In this document: positions 1 through 7,766 of the stretch, piece by piece
How the letters are laid out: each line of letters begins with the position of its first letter
Position numbering within the stretch: the first letter of the stretch is position 1
DNA from: JBAXAM01 sp037142515
GTDB taxonomy: Bacteria; Pseudomonadota; Gammaproteobacteria; UBA9339
Assembly (NCBI GenBank): GCA_037142515.1
Contig: JBAXAM010000021.1
Span: 1 to 22,424, forward strand
Direction of reading: 5' to 3'
Length of the DNA stretch: 22,424 nucleotides
Made by a program: the position numbers and the translations under genes
Notes under the pieces: generated by a model
What the model was told of the DNA's origin: nothing
Seen by the model: only the letters and a program-made list of their open reading frames with translations
Database searches by the model: none

Positions 1-70
1 TTTAAAAGGGCTAGAAGTTTAAACATATTTACAGAAAAAAAGTTGCTTTATCGAGAATGCAAATCTTACT

Positions 71-2809
71 TTGGGTTCTGGTGGTTCAATTTCAGCAAGT
101 TTAAAAGTTATAGACGATGGCATTTTTGATATTAGTACTGCTGGTGCAAATGGATCGATTAAATCACTCAAGGGTGCTGGTAAAGTTATATTAGGTAGCA
201 ATACGCTAACCTTATCGAATGCAGATGAGACTGATGTATTCTCTGGAAACATTTCTGGTGCTGGTGGTTTAACTGTTAATGGCATTGAAGCTTTTGCTGG
301 TACTAACGCCTATACTGGCAAAACTACAATTAACGACAGCGCAACTCTTAGCTTATTATCCAGTGATTCAATTGCAACAAGTTCAAATGTTGTAAACAAT
401 GGTACTTTGATTTTATCGGCCGCAATCGATACATTTCCTATAGTGATTTCTGGTACTGGTAATTTAATTGTTAATGGTGATGAAACTCTGACTAATGCGA
501 ACACCTATAATGGAACAACTACTATTAATAGCGGCGCAAATCTTACTTTAGAAGGCAGTGGTTCAATTGCAAATTCAACTGTTAGTGTTACAGACAGTGG
601 CACTTTTAATATTCGCACAAATAGCTCGATTCCCTCACTCAGCGGTTCTGGTAATGTTAGCCTGGTTGATAAAACACTGATTTTATCGAGCGCAACCGAT
701 ACATTCTCTGGAAATATTTCTGGTACTGGTAACTTCACTGTTAATGGTGCCGAAATTTTGACTGGCGAGAACACCTACAATGGCACAACTACGATTAATA
801 GCAGCGCAAATCTTACTTTAGAAGGTAGCGGCTCAATTGAAAATTCACGTGTTGTAGACAATGGCACTTTCAATATTACCGCTATTAGCGCAGATAGCTC
901 GTCGATTACCTCACTCGGAGGTTCTGGTAATGTTATATTGGGTGATAAAACACTGAATTTGACTAGTGCAAATGATACATTCTCTGGGAATATTTCTGGT
1001 GCTGGCAAATTAATTATCGACGACGGCACAGAAGTTTTGAATGGTACAAACGCCTATACTGGTAACACTACAATTAGTAACGGTGCAAATCTTACTTTAG
1101 GACCTAGCGGCTCAATTGAAAATTCATCTGTTCAAGACAATGGTGGTGATTTTAGTATTAACGCGGATAGTTCGATTAAATCACTCAATGGTTCTGGTTT
1201 TGTTTACCTAAACGGTAAGACGCTTACTCTATCTGACGTACATAGCACTGGCACTTTCTCTGGAGTAATTGCTGATTCTGATAGTATTGACTATGCGGGT
1301 GTCAGTTTAAGTATCATGAATAATGAAACTCTAACTGGTAAAAACACCTATACTGGAAATACTACAATTAATGAAGGGGGATATCTTTCTTTGTCAGGAA
1401 ACGGTTCAATAGAAAACTCTCGCATAATACGAAACCATGGAACTTTAGATTTATCTAATTCAACTATTAACATAGTTGAATTTGAGACCTATGAGCAATA
1501 TAACAGCGGCAAGTTAATAATGAATGCTATTACTAATGTTACGCAACCATTTACAGAGGTGAATGTTGCTGGTGGTGCCACTCTAAATGGCACTCTGACT
1601 GTGAATGATGATCCTAAACGAACTTATACAACAACTGAATTCTATCCGCTGTTAACGGCTGCATTTGGAATATCAGGCAATTTTTCAGATTTTTCAACAA
1701 ATATTGACAGTAGGTTATATGAAACAAAATTGATTTATGTGCATTTTAACTATGATGAAAATGGTAAAATCTACAATACTGAGGACTGTACTGATGGGGA
1801 GGATTGTAGTGCTACACTTGAGATAATACCAATTCCCGAACCTCCTCCTGACCCTTCTTATACATCGCAAAGTGTTCTGCAAAATGCACCGGGACTGAGT
1901 ACAGCGATCAACATACAATCTGCTGCTATACAAACCGCTCTTTCTTATGACTGCAATAAGTTCGATGAATATGGCATATGCGTAAGCGTTGGTGGCAGAT
2001 ATGCTCGTGCAAATGCAGGCTCTTCAAACAATAAGAATCAAGCTGGCTTCGTAGTTGTGGGCTATAGCCCAGTTAAGAAGGTTCGCTTTGGTATCTTTGC
2101 TGATCAGTCTTTTAATACTTCTATTTCACCAACAATAACTGGAGGTAACACAATCAGTCCAATGTTTGGTTTCTTTGGTCATTTGAACTTAAACGAGGAC
2201 GGTAACGGATTAGGACTACATGCATCTGCTGCTTTCGCAAATAACACTTTTTCAATCAGCCGTGTAGGCAAGTTTGTAAACGCTGCTGACTATAACGAAG
2301 CAGGACAGGGTAATGCCAATATGCGCAGCCAGGGTTATCAAATACATGCTAGTTACACTCAGCCTATAATCGACTCAATTAAAGCTATTCCTTTTGTTGG
2401 ATTACGCTATACACATATCGAAAATGGCGCATATACAGAAAATAGCTCTGACTCTGTAAAATATCCTTTATCTTATGGTGCTATGACACAAAACACTATT
2501 GCAGCTTTAGCGGCTCTTGGTGTATCCGCTCAGATTACTAAGAAACTAAGCGGATTTGCAGCGATTGGTACGCAACAAAATTTAAACTACAAGATGGACA
2601 ACTATGCGGGCACTAGTAAAATTCCAAATTTATCCAACTTCAGTATCCAGATGCCAAACAGTAGAAAAACACTGGCGCTTGCATCTGCCGGTCTCTTCTA
2701 TGACATCAGGGAAGTTGGACTTTTAGGACTGAAGGTTTCTTGGCAGCAACAAGCATTTGTTAACACAAGTACTACAACAGTTTTGGCGACTTATACTCTA
2801 AAAATATAA
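71..2809 (+). CDS. Autotransporter adhesin, PATR-repeat passenger plus C-terminal beta-barrel (5' part missing or broken)
   Basis: Surface-exposed autotransporter (type Va secretion): a beta-helical passenger followed by an outer-membrane barrel. The passenger carries repeats of the passenger-associated transport type, with cores such as TYNGTTTINSGANLTLEGSG; the GCAAAT-type core recurs at about 59, 341 (diverged), 536, 806, 1085 and 1379, so units are mostly 270-295 bp. A Pro-rich linker (PEPPPDP, near 1840-1855) precedes a barrel of about 290 residues that runs to the stop. The last residue is Ile (sequence YTLKI) rather than the usual aromatic. The only upstream start in this frame is a TTG at 71 with no signal peptide, and a TAA at 20-22 closes the frame, although residues just after that stop already resemble a repeat. 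The gene therefore either begins outside the window and is interrupted, or is a pseudogene. It ends 3 bp from the convergent rlmB gene. Confidence 0.85.
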   Translation: MGSGGSISASLKVIDDGIFDISTAGANGSIKSLKGAGKVILGSNTLTLSNADETDVFSGNISGAGGLTVNGIEAFAGTNAYTGKTTINDSATLSLLSSDSIATSSNVVNNGTLILSAAIDTFPIVISGTGNLIVNGDETLTNANTYNGTTTINSGANLTLEGSGSIANSTVSVTDSGTFNIRTNSSIPSLSGSGNVSLVDKTLILSSATDTFSGNISGTGNFTVNGAEILTGENTYNGTTTINSSANLTLEGSGSIENSRVVDNGTFNITAISADSSSITSLGGSGNVILGDKTLNLTSANDTFSGNISGAGKLIIDDGTEVLNGTNAYTGNTTISNGANLTLGPSGSIENSSVQDNGGDFSINADSSIKSLNGSGFVYLNGKTLTLSDVHSTGTFSGVIADSDSIDYAGVSLSIMNNETLTGKNTYTGNTTINEGGYLSLSGNGSIENSRIIRNHGTLDLSNSTINIVEFETYEQYNSGKLIMNAITNVTQPFTEVNVAGGATLNGTLTVNDDPKRTYTTTEFYPLLTAAFGISGNFSDFSTNIDSRLYETKLIYVHFNYDENGKIYNTEDCTDGEDCSATLEIIPIPEPPPDPSYTSQSVLQNAPGLSTAINIQSAAIQTALSYDCNKFDEYGICVSVGGRYARANAGSSNNKNQAGFVVVGYSPVKKVRFGIFADQSFNTSISPTITGGNTISPMFGFFGHLNLNEDGNGLGLHASAAFANNTFSISRVGKFVNAADYNEAGQGNANMRSQGYQIHASYTQPIIDSIKAIPFVGLRYTHIENGAYTENSSDSVKYPLSYGAMTQNTIAALAALGVSAQITKKLSGFAAIGTQQNLNYKMDNYAGTSKIPNLSNFSIQMPNSRKTLALASAGLFYDIREVGLLGLKVSWQQQAFVNTSTTTVLATYTLKI

Positions 2810-2812
2810 TCT

Positions 2813-3559
2813 CTATTGCTTTGATCGCTGCCGCACTGCTTCAAATAAGCAAACACCTGTAGCTACTGAAACATTGAGATTAGGTACAACGCCATTCATT
2901 GGAATTTTTACCATAAAATCACAATGCTCGCGCGTGAGACGCCTTAGGCCCTCACCTTCAGCACCAAACACTAAAGCAACTGGACCCTTAAGATCAACCT
3001 GATAAATACTTTGCGTACCCTCTTCTGCTGCACCATAAATCCAAATATTCAACTCTTTTAGGGTGCGCATGGTACGTGCCAAATTGGTTACTTGAATAAG
3101 CGGAGTTGCTTCTACTGCACCAGAAGCAACTTTGTAAACCGTTGGGGTCAAACCACAAGCCCTATCTTTCGGGGCAATTACTGCATGTACACCAGCTGCA
3201 TTAGCCGTACGCAAGCATGCGCCCAAGTTATGCGGATCTTGTACACCATCTAAAATCAATAATAATGGCGGGCTTTGGGCTTTATCTAAAATTAGCTCAA
3301 GATCGTCCTCAGTGTAGTCACTGGTACGTGTAACCGCAGCAACAATACCTTGGTGATTGCCATGGTATGCCATATCACCAAGACGATCACGCGATAAGTA
3401 TTCCACTGGCACTTTGTGTGTTTGCGTAAGTTGCAAAATTTTTTGCGCATGCTCATCCTGTTTTTTGTTTTGCAAGTAAATACAAGTAACATGCTTAGGC
3501 GTGTGTGAAAGTGCTGCTATAACAGAATGGTAACCAAAAATATATTTTGCTGGCTTCAT
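2813..3559 (-). CDS. rlmB: 23S rRNA (Gm2251) 2'-O-methyltransferase RlmB
   Basis: SPOUT-class SAM-dependent methyltransferase that methylates the ribose of G2251 in the peptidyl-transferase P loop of 23S rRNA. At 248 aa it has the normal length. The N-terminal part (about residues 1-75) is the L30e-like substrate-binding domain. The SPOUT signature motifs follow: NLGACLRTANAAGV, KVASGAVEATPL, LVFGAEGEGLRRLT and, at the C terminus, IPMNGVVPNLNVSVATG followed by FEAVRQR, the knot that binds SAM. The usual Ser before LNVSVA is Asn here. Its ATG overlaps the scpB stop (ATGA), so it is the last gene of scpA-scpB-rlmB. In enterobacteria rlmB lies beside rnr, so this placement differs; pseudouridine synthase RluB commonly follows scpB in gammaproteobacteria. 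Confidence 0.93.
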   Translation of the reverse strand: MKPAKYIFGYHSVIAALSHTPKHVTCIYLQNKKQDEHAQKILQLTQTHKVPVEYLSRDRLGDMAYHGNHQGIVAAVTRTSDYTEDDLELILDKAQSPPLLLILDGVQDPHNLGACLRTANAAGVHAVIAPKDRACGLTPTVYKVASGAVEATPLIQVTNLARTMRTLKELNIWIYGAAEEGTQSIYQVDLKGPVALVFGAEGEGLRRLTREHCDFMVKIPMNGVVPNLNVSVATGVCLFEAVRQRSKQ

Positions 3560-4134
3560 TGCGAAGGCTCCGAATCAAGCGGAGCTTCGCTCGCCAAAGC
3601 TATTCCAGCCTCTGTAAATTCTATCAGTGATGGTAGCTCATCTAGGCTTTTCAAATTAAAATAATCTAAAAATTTCTTAGTAGTAGCAAAAATTGCAGGA
3701 CGTCCAGGAACTTCTTTCTGACCAATAATGTGCACCCACTCATGTTCGAGCAAGGTTTTTATTATATTACTACCTACCGTAACGCCACGCACACTTTCAA
3801 TTTCCCCGCGCGTAATGGGTTGACGATAAGCAATTAAAGCTAAGGTTTCTAATAAAGCACGTGAGTACCTTGGCGGACGTTCTTCATACAATTTATTAAC
3901 CCATTGACTCAGATATGATCTAACCTGAAAGCGAAAGCCACTAGCGACTTCTTTGAGCTCAATTCCACGATCTTTATAATCTTCAACGATTTCATTGATA
4001 ATTTCTTGTAATTTATTGATTTCAAATGAATTATTATCTTTGCAGATTACTTTATAAATATCTTCAATGCGCAAAGGCCTCTCCGAGGCCATAAGCAAAC
4101 CTTCAACTATTTGTTTAAGCGTTATTTCAGACAT
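3556..4134 (-). CDS. scpB: Segregation and condensation protein B (ScpB)
   Basis: Winged-helix (kite) subunit of the SMC-ScpA-ScpB chromosome condensation complex. At 192 aa it has family length. Recognisable features are the first winged helix (residues about 5-75, starting EGLLMASERPLRIEDI) and the second with the conserved LLETLALIAYRQPITRGEIESVRGV stretch (given in parts: LETLALIAYRQP, then TRGEIE..RGV), followed by LLEHEWVHIIGQKEVPGRPA. Its ATG shares one base with the scpA stop (TAATG) and its own TGA overlaps the rlmB start, so the three genes are translationally coupled. ScpA and ScpB normally act as a complex, which fits the gene order. Confidence 0.94.
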   Translation of the reverse strand: MSEITLKQIVEGLLMASERPLRIEDIYKVICKDNNSFEINKLQEIINEIVEDYKDRGIELKEVASGFRFQVRSYLSQWVNKLYEERPPRYSRALLETLALIAYRQPITRGEIESVRGVTVGSNIIKTLLEHEWVHIIGQKEVPGRPAIFATTKKFLDYFNLKSLDELPSLIEFTEAGIALASEAPLDSEPSQ

Positions 4135-4955
4135 TATAAATTCTCAGCTTCAATTAATTTTAGATAAATAGATCCGTAAATTTCTGTTTGAACTATATCA
4201 AGCAAATTTTGCCGCAACAACTCTAAAATTGCCATAAAAGTTACAACTACGCCAAGACGCCCTTCTTCAACGTTAAACATTTTTTCAAAACTTACAAACT
4301 TTTGTGCTTGTAAACTTGATAAAATCAACGTCATGCGCTCTCTTACCGAAAGGCCTTCTCTGCCTATACGATGATGTGTATACATACTAGCGCGCGCTAC
4401 CACATCTTTAAACGCAGTGAGCAACTCTTGAAGCTCGAGCTTTGGTAGCGGACGCGCCTGCCACTTAATTTCCTTGAGCTCAACCACAATCGGAAATAAC
4501 TCACGCTGCATCCGCGGCAAAACATCAATATCTTCTGCTGCCTTTTTATAGCGCTCGTACTCACGCAACCTGCGTATCAATTCAGCGCGCGGATCATCTT
4601 CTTCGTTTTCGATGCTGACCGGTCGCGGCAACAACATTCGTGATTTAATTTCAGCAAGCATAGCAGCCATAACCAAGTATTCTGCCGCAAGCTCAAGATG
4701 CAATTGCTTCATCACATCAATGTATTCCATATACTGCGTAGTAATTTGTGCAATTGGTATATCTAATATGTTTATATTTTCCTTTTTAATTAGATAAAGT
4801 AGTAGGTCCAACGGACCAGTAAATGCATCAAGAAATACCTCCAATGCATACGGCGGTATGTATAAATCTTTAGGCAAATTATGCAGTGGCTCGCCAAGAA
4901 CATAAGCGAGAGGGCTATCAACTTGCTGTGCATTTAATTTTTGCTCTGGATTCAT
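4134..4955 (-). CDS. scpA: Segregation and condensation protein A (ScpA)
   Basis: Kleisin subunit that bridges SMC heads and recruits ScpB in chromosome condensation. The 273-aa product has the kleisin N-terminal signature (FTGPLDLLLYLIKKENINILDI in two pieces: FTGPLDLLLYLIKK, NILDIPIAQIT) around residues 45-70, then YLVMAAMLAEIKSRMLLP, and a C-terminal winged helix containing VVVTFMAILELLRQ. The ATG at 4955 is preceded by a good ribosome-binding site (AAGGAAAGAG just upstream). It is the first gene of the operon scpA-scpB-rlmB and diverges from yciB across 107 bp. Confidence 0.94.
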   Translation of the reverse strand: MNPEQKLNAQQVDSPLAYVLGEPLHNLPKDLYIPPYALEVFLDAFTGPLDLLLYLIKKENINILDIPIAQITTQYMEYIDVMKQLHLELAAEYLVMAAMLAEIKSRMLLPRPVSIENEEDDPRAELIRRLREYERYKKAAEDIDVLPRMQRELFPIVVELKEIKWQARPLPKLELQELLTAFKDVVARASMYTHHRIGREGLSVRERMTLILSSLQAQKFVSFEKMFNVEEGRLGVVVTFMAILELLRQNLLDIVQTEIYGSIYLKLIEAENL

Positions 4956-5025
4956 CTCTTTCCTTGCTTGTTATTCTCGGCATTCCTTCAATAAAGTCAA
5001 CATAAACTGCATCTGAAAAAAAATC

Positions 5026-5062
5026 TGGTATAATGGCAATAATACTTAATTAGGAAAACAGC
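5026..5062 (+). promoter_or_regulatory. Extended -10 promoter and RBS of yciB
   Basis: A perfect TATAAT at 5029-5034 is preceded by TG at 5026-5027 with one base between, which is an extended -10. No good -35 hexamer is seen at the right distance, as expected for this class. About 28 bp downstream is the ATG of yciB, with AGGAAA as ribosome-binding site at roughly 5052-5057. Confidence 0.6.
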
Positions 5063-5608
5063 ATGAAATTATTATTTGACTTCTTTCCAATCTTATTGTT
5101 TTTTATAGGTTATAAGTTTTTCGGCATTTATATAGCAACCATAGTAACGATGATTGCTTCTCTTCTGCAGGTTGGTTTTTTCTGGCTTAAACACCGCCGA
5201 ATTGAAATCGTTCATATCATTACTTTGATTGTAATTTTAGCGCTTGGCACACCAACTTTATTTTTGCACAATGCACTTTTCATAAAATGGAAGCCAACAA
5301 CAGTTTATTGGATTTTTGCGATATTACTGGCAGGGTCACAAATAAGGGGCGCCAAACCATTCATTCAGCGCCTACTAGACGATAAAATCACTTTGCCACA
5401 AAGCGTCTGGCAACGACTCAACTTGAGCTGGGCTATATTTTTTGGCTGTATGGGGGGAGTAAATCTCTATATTGCTTATCGCTATAGCACTGACGTTTGG
5501 GTAAACTTTAAATTATTCGGGACTTTAGGCAGCACAGTTATATTTGCGATATTACAATCACTCTATATGGCAAAATATTTGAAGCAACCAGAAAGCCCGA
5601 CTTGCTAA
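5063..5608 (+). CDS. yciB: Inner-membrane septation/intermembrane protein YciB (IspA family)
   Basis: Small polytopic inner-membrane protein of the YciB/intracellular septation protein A family, linked in E. coli to cell envelope and division functions. The 181-aa length matches the E. coli protein (about 179). The sequence begins with KLLFDFFPILLFF and shows about five hydrophobic segments; the family motif KWKPTTVYWIFA and the QLxRLNLSWAxFF-like stretch (here WQRLNLSWAIFFGCMGGVNLYIAY) are clear. It stands alone on the plus strand between the divergent scp operon and the convergent ferritin-like gene, 4 bp away. Confidence 0.92.
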   Translation: MKLLFDFFPILLFFIGYKFFGIYIATIVTMIASLLQVGFFWLKHRRIEIVHIITLIVILALGTPTLFLHNALFIKWKPTTVYWIFAILLAGSQIRGAKPFIQRLLDDKITLPQSVWQRLNLSWAIFFGCMGGVNLYIAYRYSTDVWVNFKLFGTLGSTVIFAILQSLYMAKYLKQPESPTC

Positions 5609-5612
5609 AGTA

Positions 5613-6056
5613 TTATAAACCAAGCAACGTTGAAAGTTCAGTTACGTGCTCTTGCTCTTCAATAAAGATGTGACGCACCTCATGTTCCAAAGTATCAAAG
5701 CAATATGGAAAGCTATCTTTGTTAGCCATGATTTTGGCGTAAATCTGCTTGTAAAAATCAATAGCCGCTTTTTCGTCTTGGAGATTAATCTTTAAAATGG
5801 CTTCGGTAGTATTTGCTTTGTGTGTTGGCGCCATTTCCATGGTTGGCTCACCACCGAGATAACTTGCAATTAAAGTACGAAATTTCTCTTCATGTTTAGC
5901 TTCATCGCCAGCAATTTCTTTAAGCCTTGCTATTATTGGCTCAGAATTTAAACCTTTGATTAACTCTGCTTGAGCAAGGTATTGTATTCTCGCAGCATGT
6001 TCCAAACGCAGCGCTTGGTTTAACATAGCTATTAATTCATCTTTGATATCTGCCAT
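5613..6056 (-). CDS. Ferritin-like diiron protein (bacterioferritin/DPS-like four-helix bundle)
   Basis: Four-helix-bundle protein of 147 aa with the diiron ligand pattern: Glu19 in RLEHAA, the ExxH pair Glu52/His55 in DEAKH, a Glu near 95 in LQDEKAAIDFY, and the second ExxH Glu134/His137 in EEQEH. Such proteins store iron or use a diiron centre to detoxify oxidants; this one is closer to the short ferritin-like/rubrerythrin-core proteins than to haem bacterioferritin, and no haem-binding Met is evident. The ATG has a strong ribosome-binding site (AGGAGA). A TATAAT for this strand lies at 6086-6091 but without a clear -35. The exact role is uncertain; the fold assignment is firm. Confidence 0.75.
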   Translation of the reverse strand: MADIKDELIAMLNQALRLEHAARIQYLAQAELIKGLNSEPIIARLKEIAGDEAKHEEKFRTLIASYLGGEPTMEMAPTHKANTTEAILKINLQDEKAAIDFYKQIYAKIMANKDSFPYCFDTLEHEVRHIFIEEQEHVTELSTLLGL

Positions 6057-6113
6057 CTTAAGTCTCCTAATTAAAGTAAAAAATCATTATACAACACCGG
6101 GACATTCTAGCAT

Positions 6114-6142
6114 TAATTCTTAAAATAAGCACAGCATTATTG
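6114..6142. repeat. Imperfect 29-bp direct repeat, left copy
   Basis: This 29-bp stretch matches 7432-7460 in 25 of 29 positions (by eye, ungapped), in the same orientation. It starts TAATTCTT and ends GCATTATTG. The two copies bracket exactly one gene, the DUF4143 ATPase, lying 7 bp beyond its stop and 69 bp upstream of its start. Confidence 0.6.
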
Positions 6143-6148
6143 AATGTC

Positions 6149-7363
6149 TTATAAATATCCAACTGGTATTGCTATTACATTTTCAGTTATTGGAAAATAA
6201 TCAGAAGTTAAGCATACCATAAAGCCTTTATCTCTTTTTCCGCTCCTGTCAAGCGCATTAAAATTTTTAATATCTGCTTTAGTAGGAGATGATTTTTTTT
6301 TGATTTCAACTGGCATGAGCTTTCCGTTATATTCTATAATTACATCTATCTCCCTTTTTTCCTTATCTCTGTAGAAAAATATGGGCGCTCGTTTTCCTCG
6401 GTGCCAAAATGATTTTATGATTTCAGATACGACATATGTTTCAAGCATCGCACCATTCATCGCTCCTGTTTCAAGTATATTGGAGCTTTGCCAATTAGTT
6501 AAATAGCAAGCAAGACCAGTATCTAAAAAATATATTTTCGACATTTTGGTCATTCTGCTTGTAATGTTCGAATAATATGGCTCTAGCAGATATATTATTC
6601 CAGATGCTTGCAATATTGAAATCCACGTCTTAACCGTTGGTGACGAAACTCCAATATCGCTTGATATGTCGCTGTAATTCAAAAGTTGCCCCGTTCTTGC
6701 AGCAAGCGCTCGCATAAACTTTAAAAATACCAGCTCGTTTGAAATAGAAGCAAAATCCCGAACGTCTCTTTCTAGGTAGGTTTGTAAATATGATGAATAA
6801 AACATCTCCCAATCAACTGTATTGGATAAGCACAGCGCTGGGTAATAGCCCCTCCAGATGATATTGTACAGCTCGTTTAAATCGAATACTTTATGATTTT
6901 GGCGCAGCGCTTTTTTTGTGTTTGTAAAAACATCGTCATAATTAAATTCACTAAATCGCTCTCTTTGAGATATTCCTTGTAAATTTAAAATCGCCACACG
7001 ACCGGCTAGACTTTCAGAAATGTTTTTCATTAAATGAAATTGCTGTGATCCCGTCAGCCAGTATAGTCCATTTTTTTTTTCACGATCTACAATACATTTT
7101 ATCGCAGAAAACAACTCAGGAGCATACTGTATCTCATCTATTAACACTGGTGGCTCATAGCGCTGCAAAAATAATTGTGGATCTTCTTTTGCTAAAATTC
7201 TATCTGATGTATTATCTAGTGTTACATATTTGCGTTTTGTTTTTTCTTCACATTTTTTTAAAACAGTGGTTTTTCCAACCTGACGCGGTCCAGTAACAAG
7301 CAAAATTGGAAACGATTTATTGGCTTTTTTTATGGATTCTTCTAAAGTTCTTCTAATATACAT
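6149..7363 (-). CDS. AAA+ ATPase with C-terminal DUF4143 (PD-(D/E)XK-like) domain
   Basis: 404-aa member of the common 'ATP-binding protein / DUF4143' family. The N-terminal AAA domain has Walker A GPRQVGKTT (residues 25-33, Lys31) and Walker B VLIDEIQ (Asp76-Glu77), plus a sensor-like WLTGSQQ. A winged-helix-like middle part (SDISSDIGVSSPTVKTWI) precedes the DUF4143 region with IYFLDTGLACYL and a nuclease-fold motif, REIDVIIEY...MPVEIKKK. These families are scattered, frequently transferred, and of unknown function, with a toxin-antitoxin or defence role sometimes suspected. The ATG has only a weak ribosome-binding site. It is flanked by an imperfect direct repeat (6114-6142 and 7432-7460) and sits next to tRNA-Ser, which suggests it is an acquired single-gene insertion. 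Confidence 0.85.
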   Translation of the reverse strand: MYIRRTLEESIKKANKSFPILLVTGPRQVGKTTVLKKCEEKTKRKYVTLDNTSDRILAKEDPQLFLQRYEPPVLIDEIQYAPELFSAIKCIVDREKKNGLYWLTGSQQFHLMKNISESLAGRVAILNLQGISQRERFSEFNYDDVFTNTKKALRQNHKVFDLNELYNIIWRGYYPALCLSNTVDWEMFYSSYLQTYLERDVRDFASISNELVFLKFMRALAARTGQLLNYSDISSDIGVSSPTVKTWISILQASGIIYLLEPYYSNITSRMTKMSKIYFLDTGLACYLTNWQSSNILETGAMNGAMLETYVVSEIIKSFWHRGKRAPIFFYRDKEKREIDVIIEYNGKLMPVEIKKKSSPTKADIKNFNALDRSGKRDKGFMVCLTSDYFPITENVIAIPVGYL

Positions 7364-7431
7364 TTCCAGACTCTTTTAAAATCGTATTTTACATTAGTCT
7401 AGATTATAGTAATTTTTAATGCTTATGGCAA

Positions 7432-7460
7432 TAATTCTTTAAACTAGCACGGCATTATTG
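7432..7460. repeat. Imperfect 29-bp direct repeat, right copy, abutting tRNA-Ser
   Basis: Second copy of the repeat at 6114-6142 (25 of 29 matches). Its last two bases overlap the encoded CCA end of the tRNA-Ser gene at 7459-7461. This position is suggestive of integration next to a tRNA, although it does not duplicate the tRNA 3' half as typical att sites do. Confidence 0.6.
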
Positions 7461-7551
7461 GCGGAGAGGGTGGGATTCGAACCCACGGAGAACCTCACAG
7501 CTCTCAACCGATTTCGAGTCGGTCCCGTTATGACCACTTCGGTACCTCTCC
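7459..7551 (-). tRNA. tRNA-Ser (anticodon CGA)
   Basis: Read on the minus strand it starts GGAGAGG at 7551, pairs with CCTCTCC, and has discriminator G (7462) followed by an encoded CCA (7461-7459). The anticodon stem ACCGA/TCGGT encloses the loop CTCGAAA, giving anticodon CGA, which reads UCG. The long variable arm (type II tRNA) and the T arm with GGTTCGAATCC support serine. Its first base is also the last base of the stop codon of the lipoprotein gene upstream, so the tRNA is probably cut from the perM-lipoprotein transcript. Confidence 0.95.
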
Positions 7552-7766
7552 TAATCTTTTGGTGGTTCAATTAAAACGCCGGTAGAGCCATTGCTATCAG
7601 CTTTTGGTACCAAATAGTGACTTTCAATTATTTTTGTGTTCGCACCCCTTGGCAAAATCAGCTTCTGATCATGTGCTGGAGCGCTTTTATACTCATCAGA
7701 TTTATCGAGTTTTTGTATAGCGCTACACCCGGATAATAAAAATACCAAAACAATTAAATATCTCAT
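7551..7766 (-). CDS. Small lipoprotein resembling the BamC N-terminal lasso only
   Basis: 71-aa lipoprotein. The start at 7766 is chosen because AAGGAGAG lies just upstream and because it gives a proper signal peptide: MRYLIVLVFLLSGC with lipobox LSGC, Cys14 lipidated. An in-frame ATG at 7787 would put charged residues in front and has no such site. The mature part, with EYKSAP, LILPRGA, SHYLVP and IEPP in order, follows the spacing of the unstructured N-terminal segment of E. coli BamC (AYLEAAP, MILPVTS, DYAIP, IRPP), the segment that lies along BamD in the BAM complex. The two helix-grip domains of BamC are absent. The ATG overlaps the perM stop (ATGA), and its stop overlaps the tRNA-Ser by one base. 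The BamC link is my reading of motif order, not a database result. Confidence 0.6.
   Translation of the reverse strand: MRYLIVLVFLLSGCSAIQKLDKSDEYKSAPAHDQKLILPRGANTKIIESHYLVPKADSNGSTGVLIEPPKD

Noticed and set aside
310..1029. Open frames on the minus strand opposite the autotransporter
   Set aside because: They are antisense to a repeat-rich gene, repeat in step with it, and have no ribosome-binding sites or recognisable domains.
6114..7460. Direct repeats as tRNA att sites of an integrative element
   Set aside because: The repeat overlaps the tRNA by only its last bases, no integrase or tRNA fragment is present, so only a cautious insertion idea was kept.
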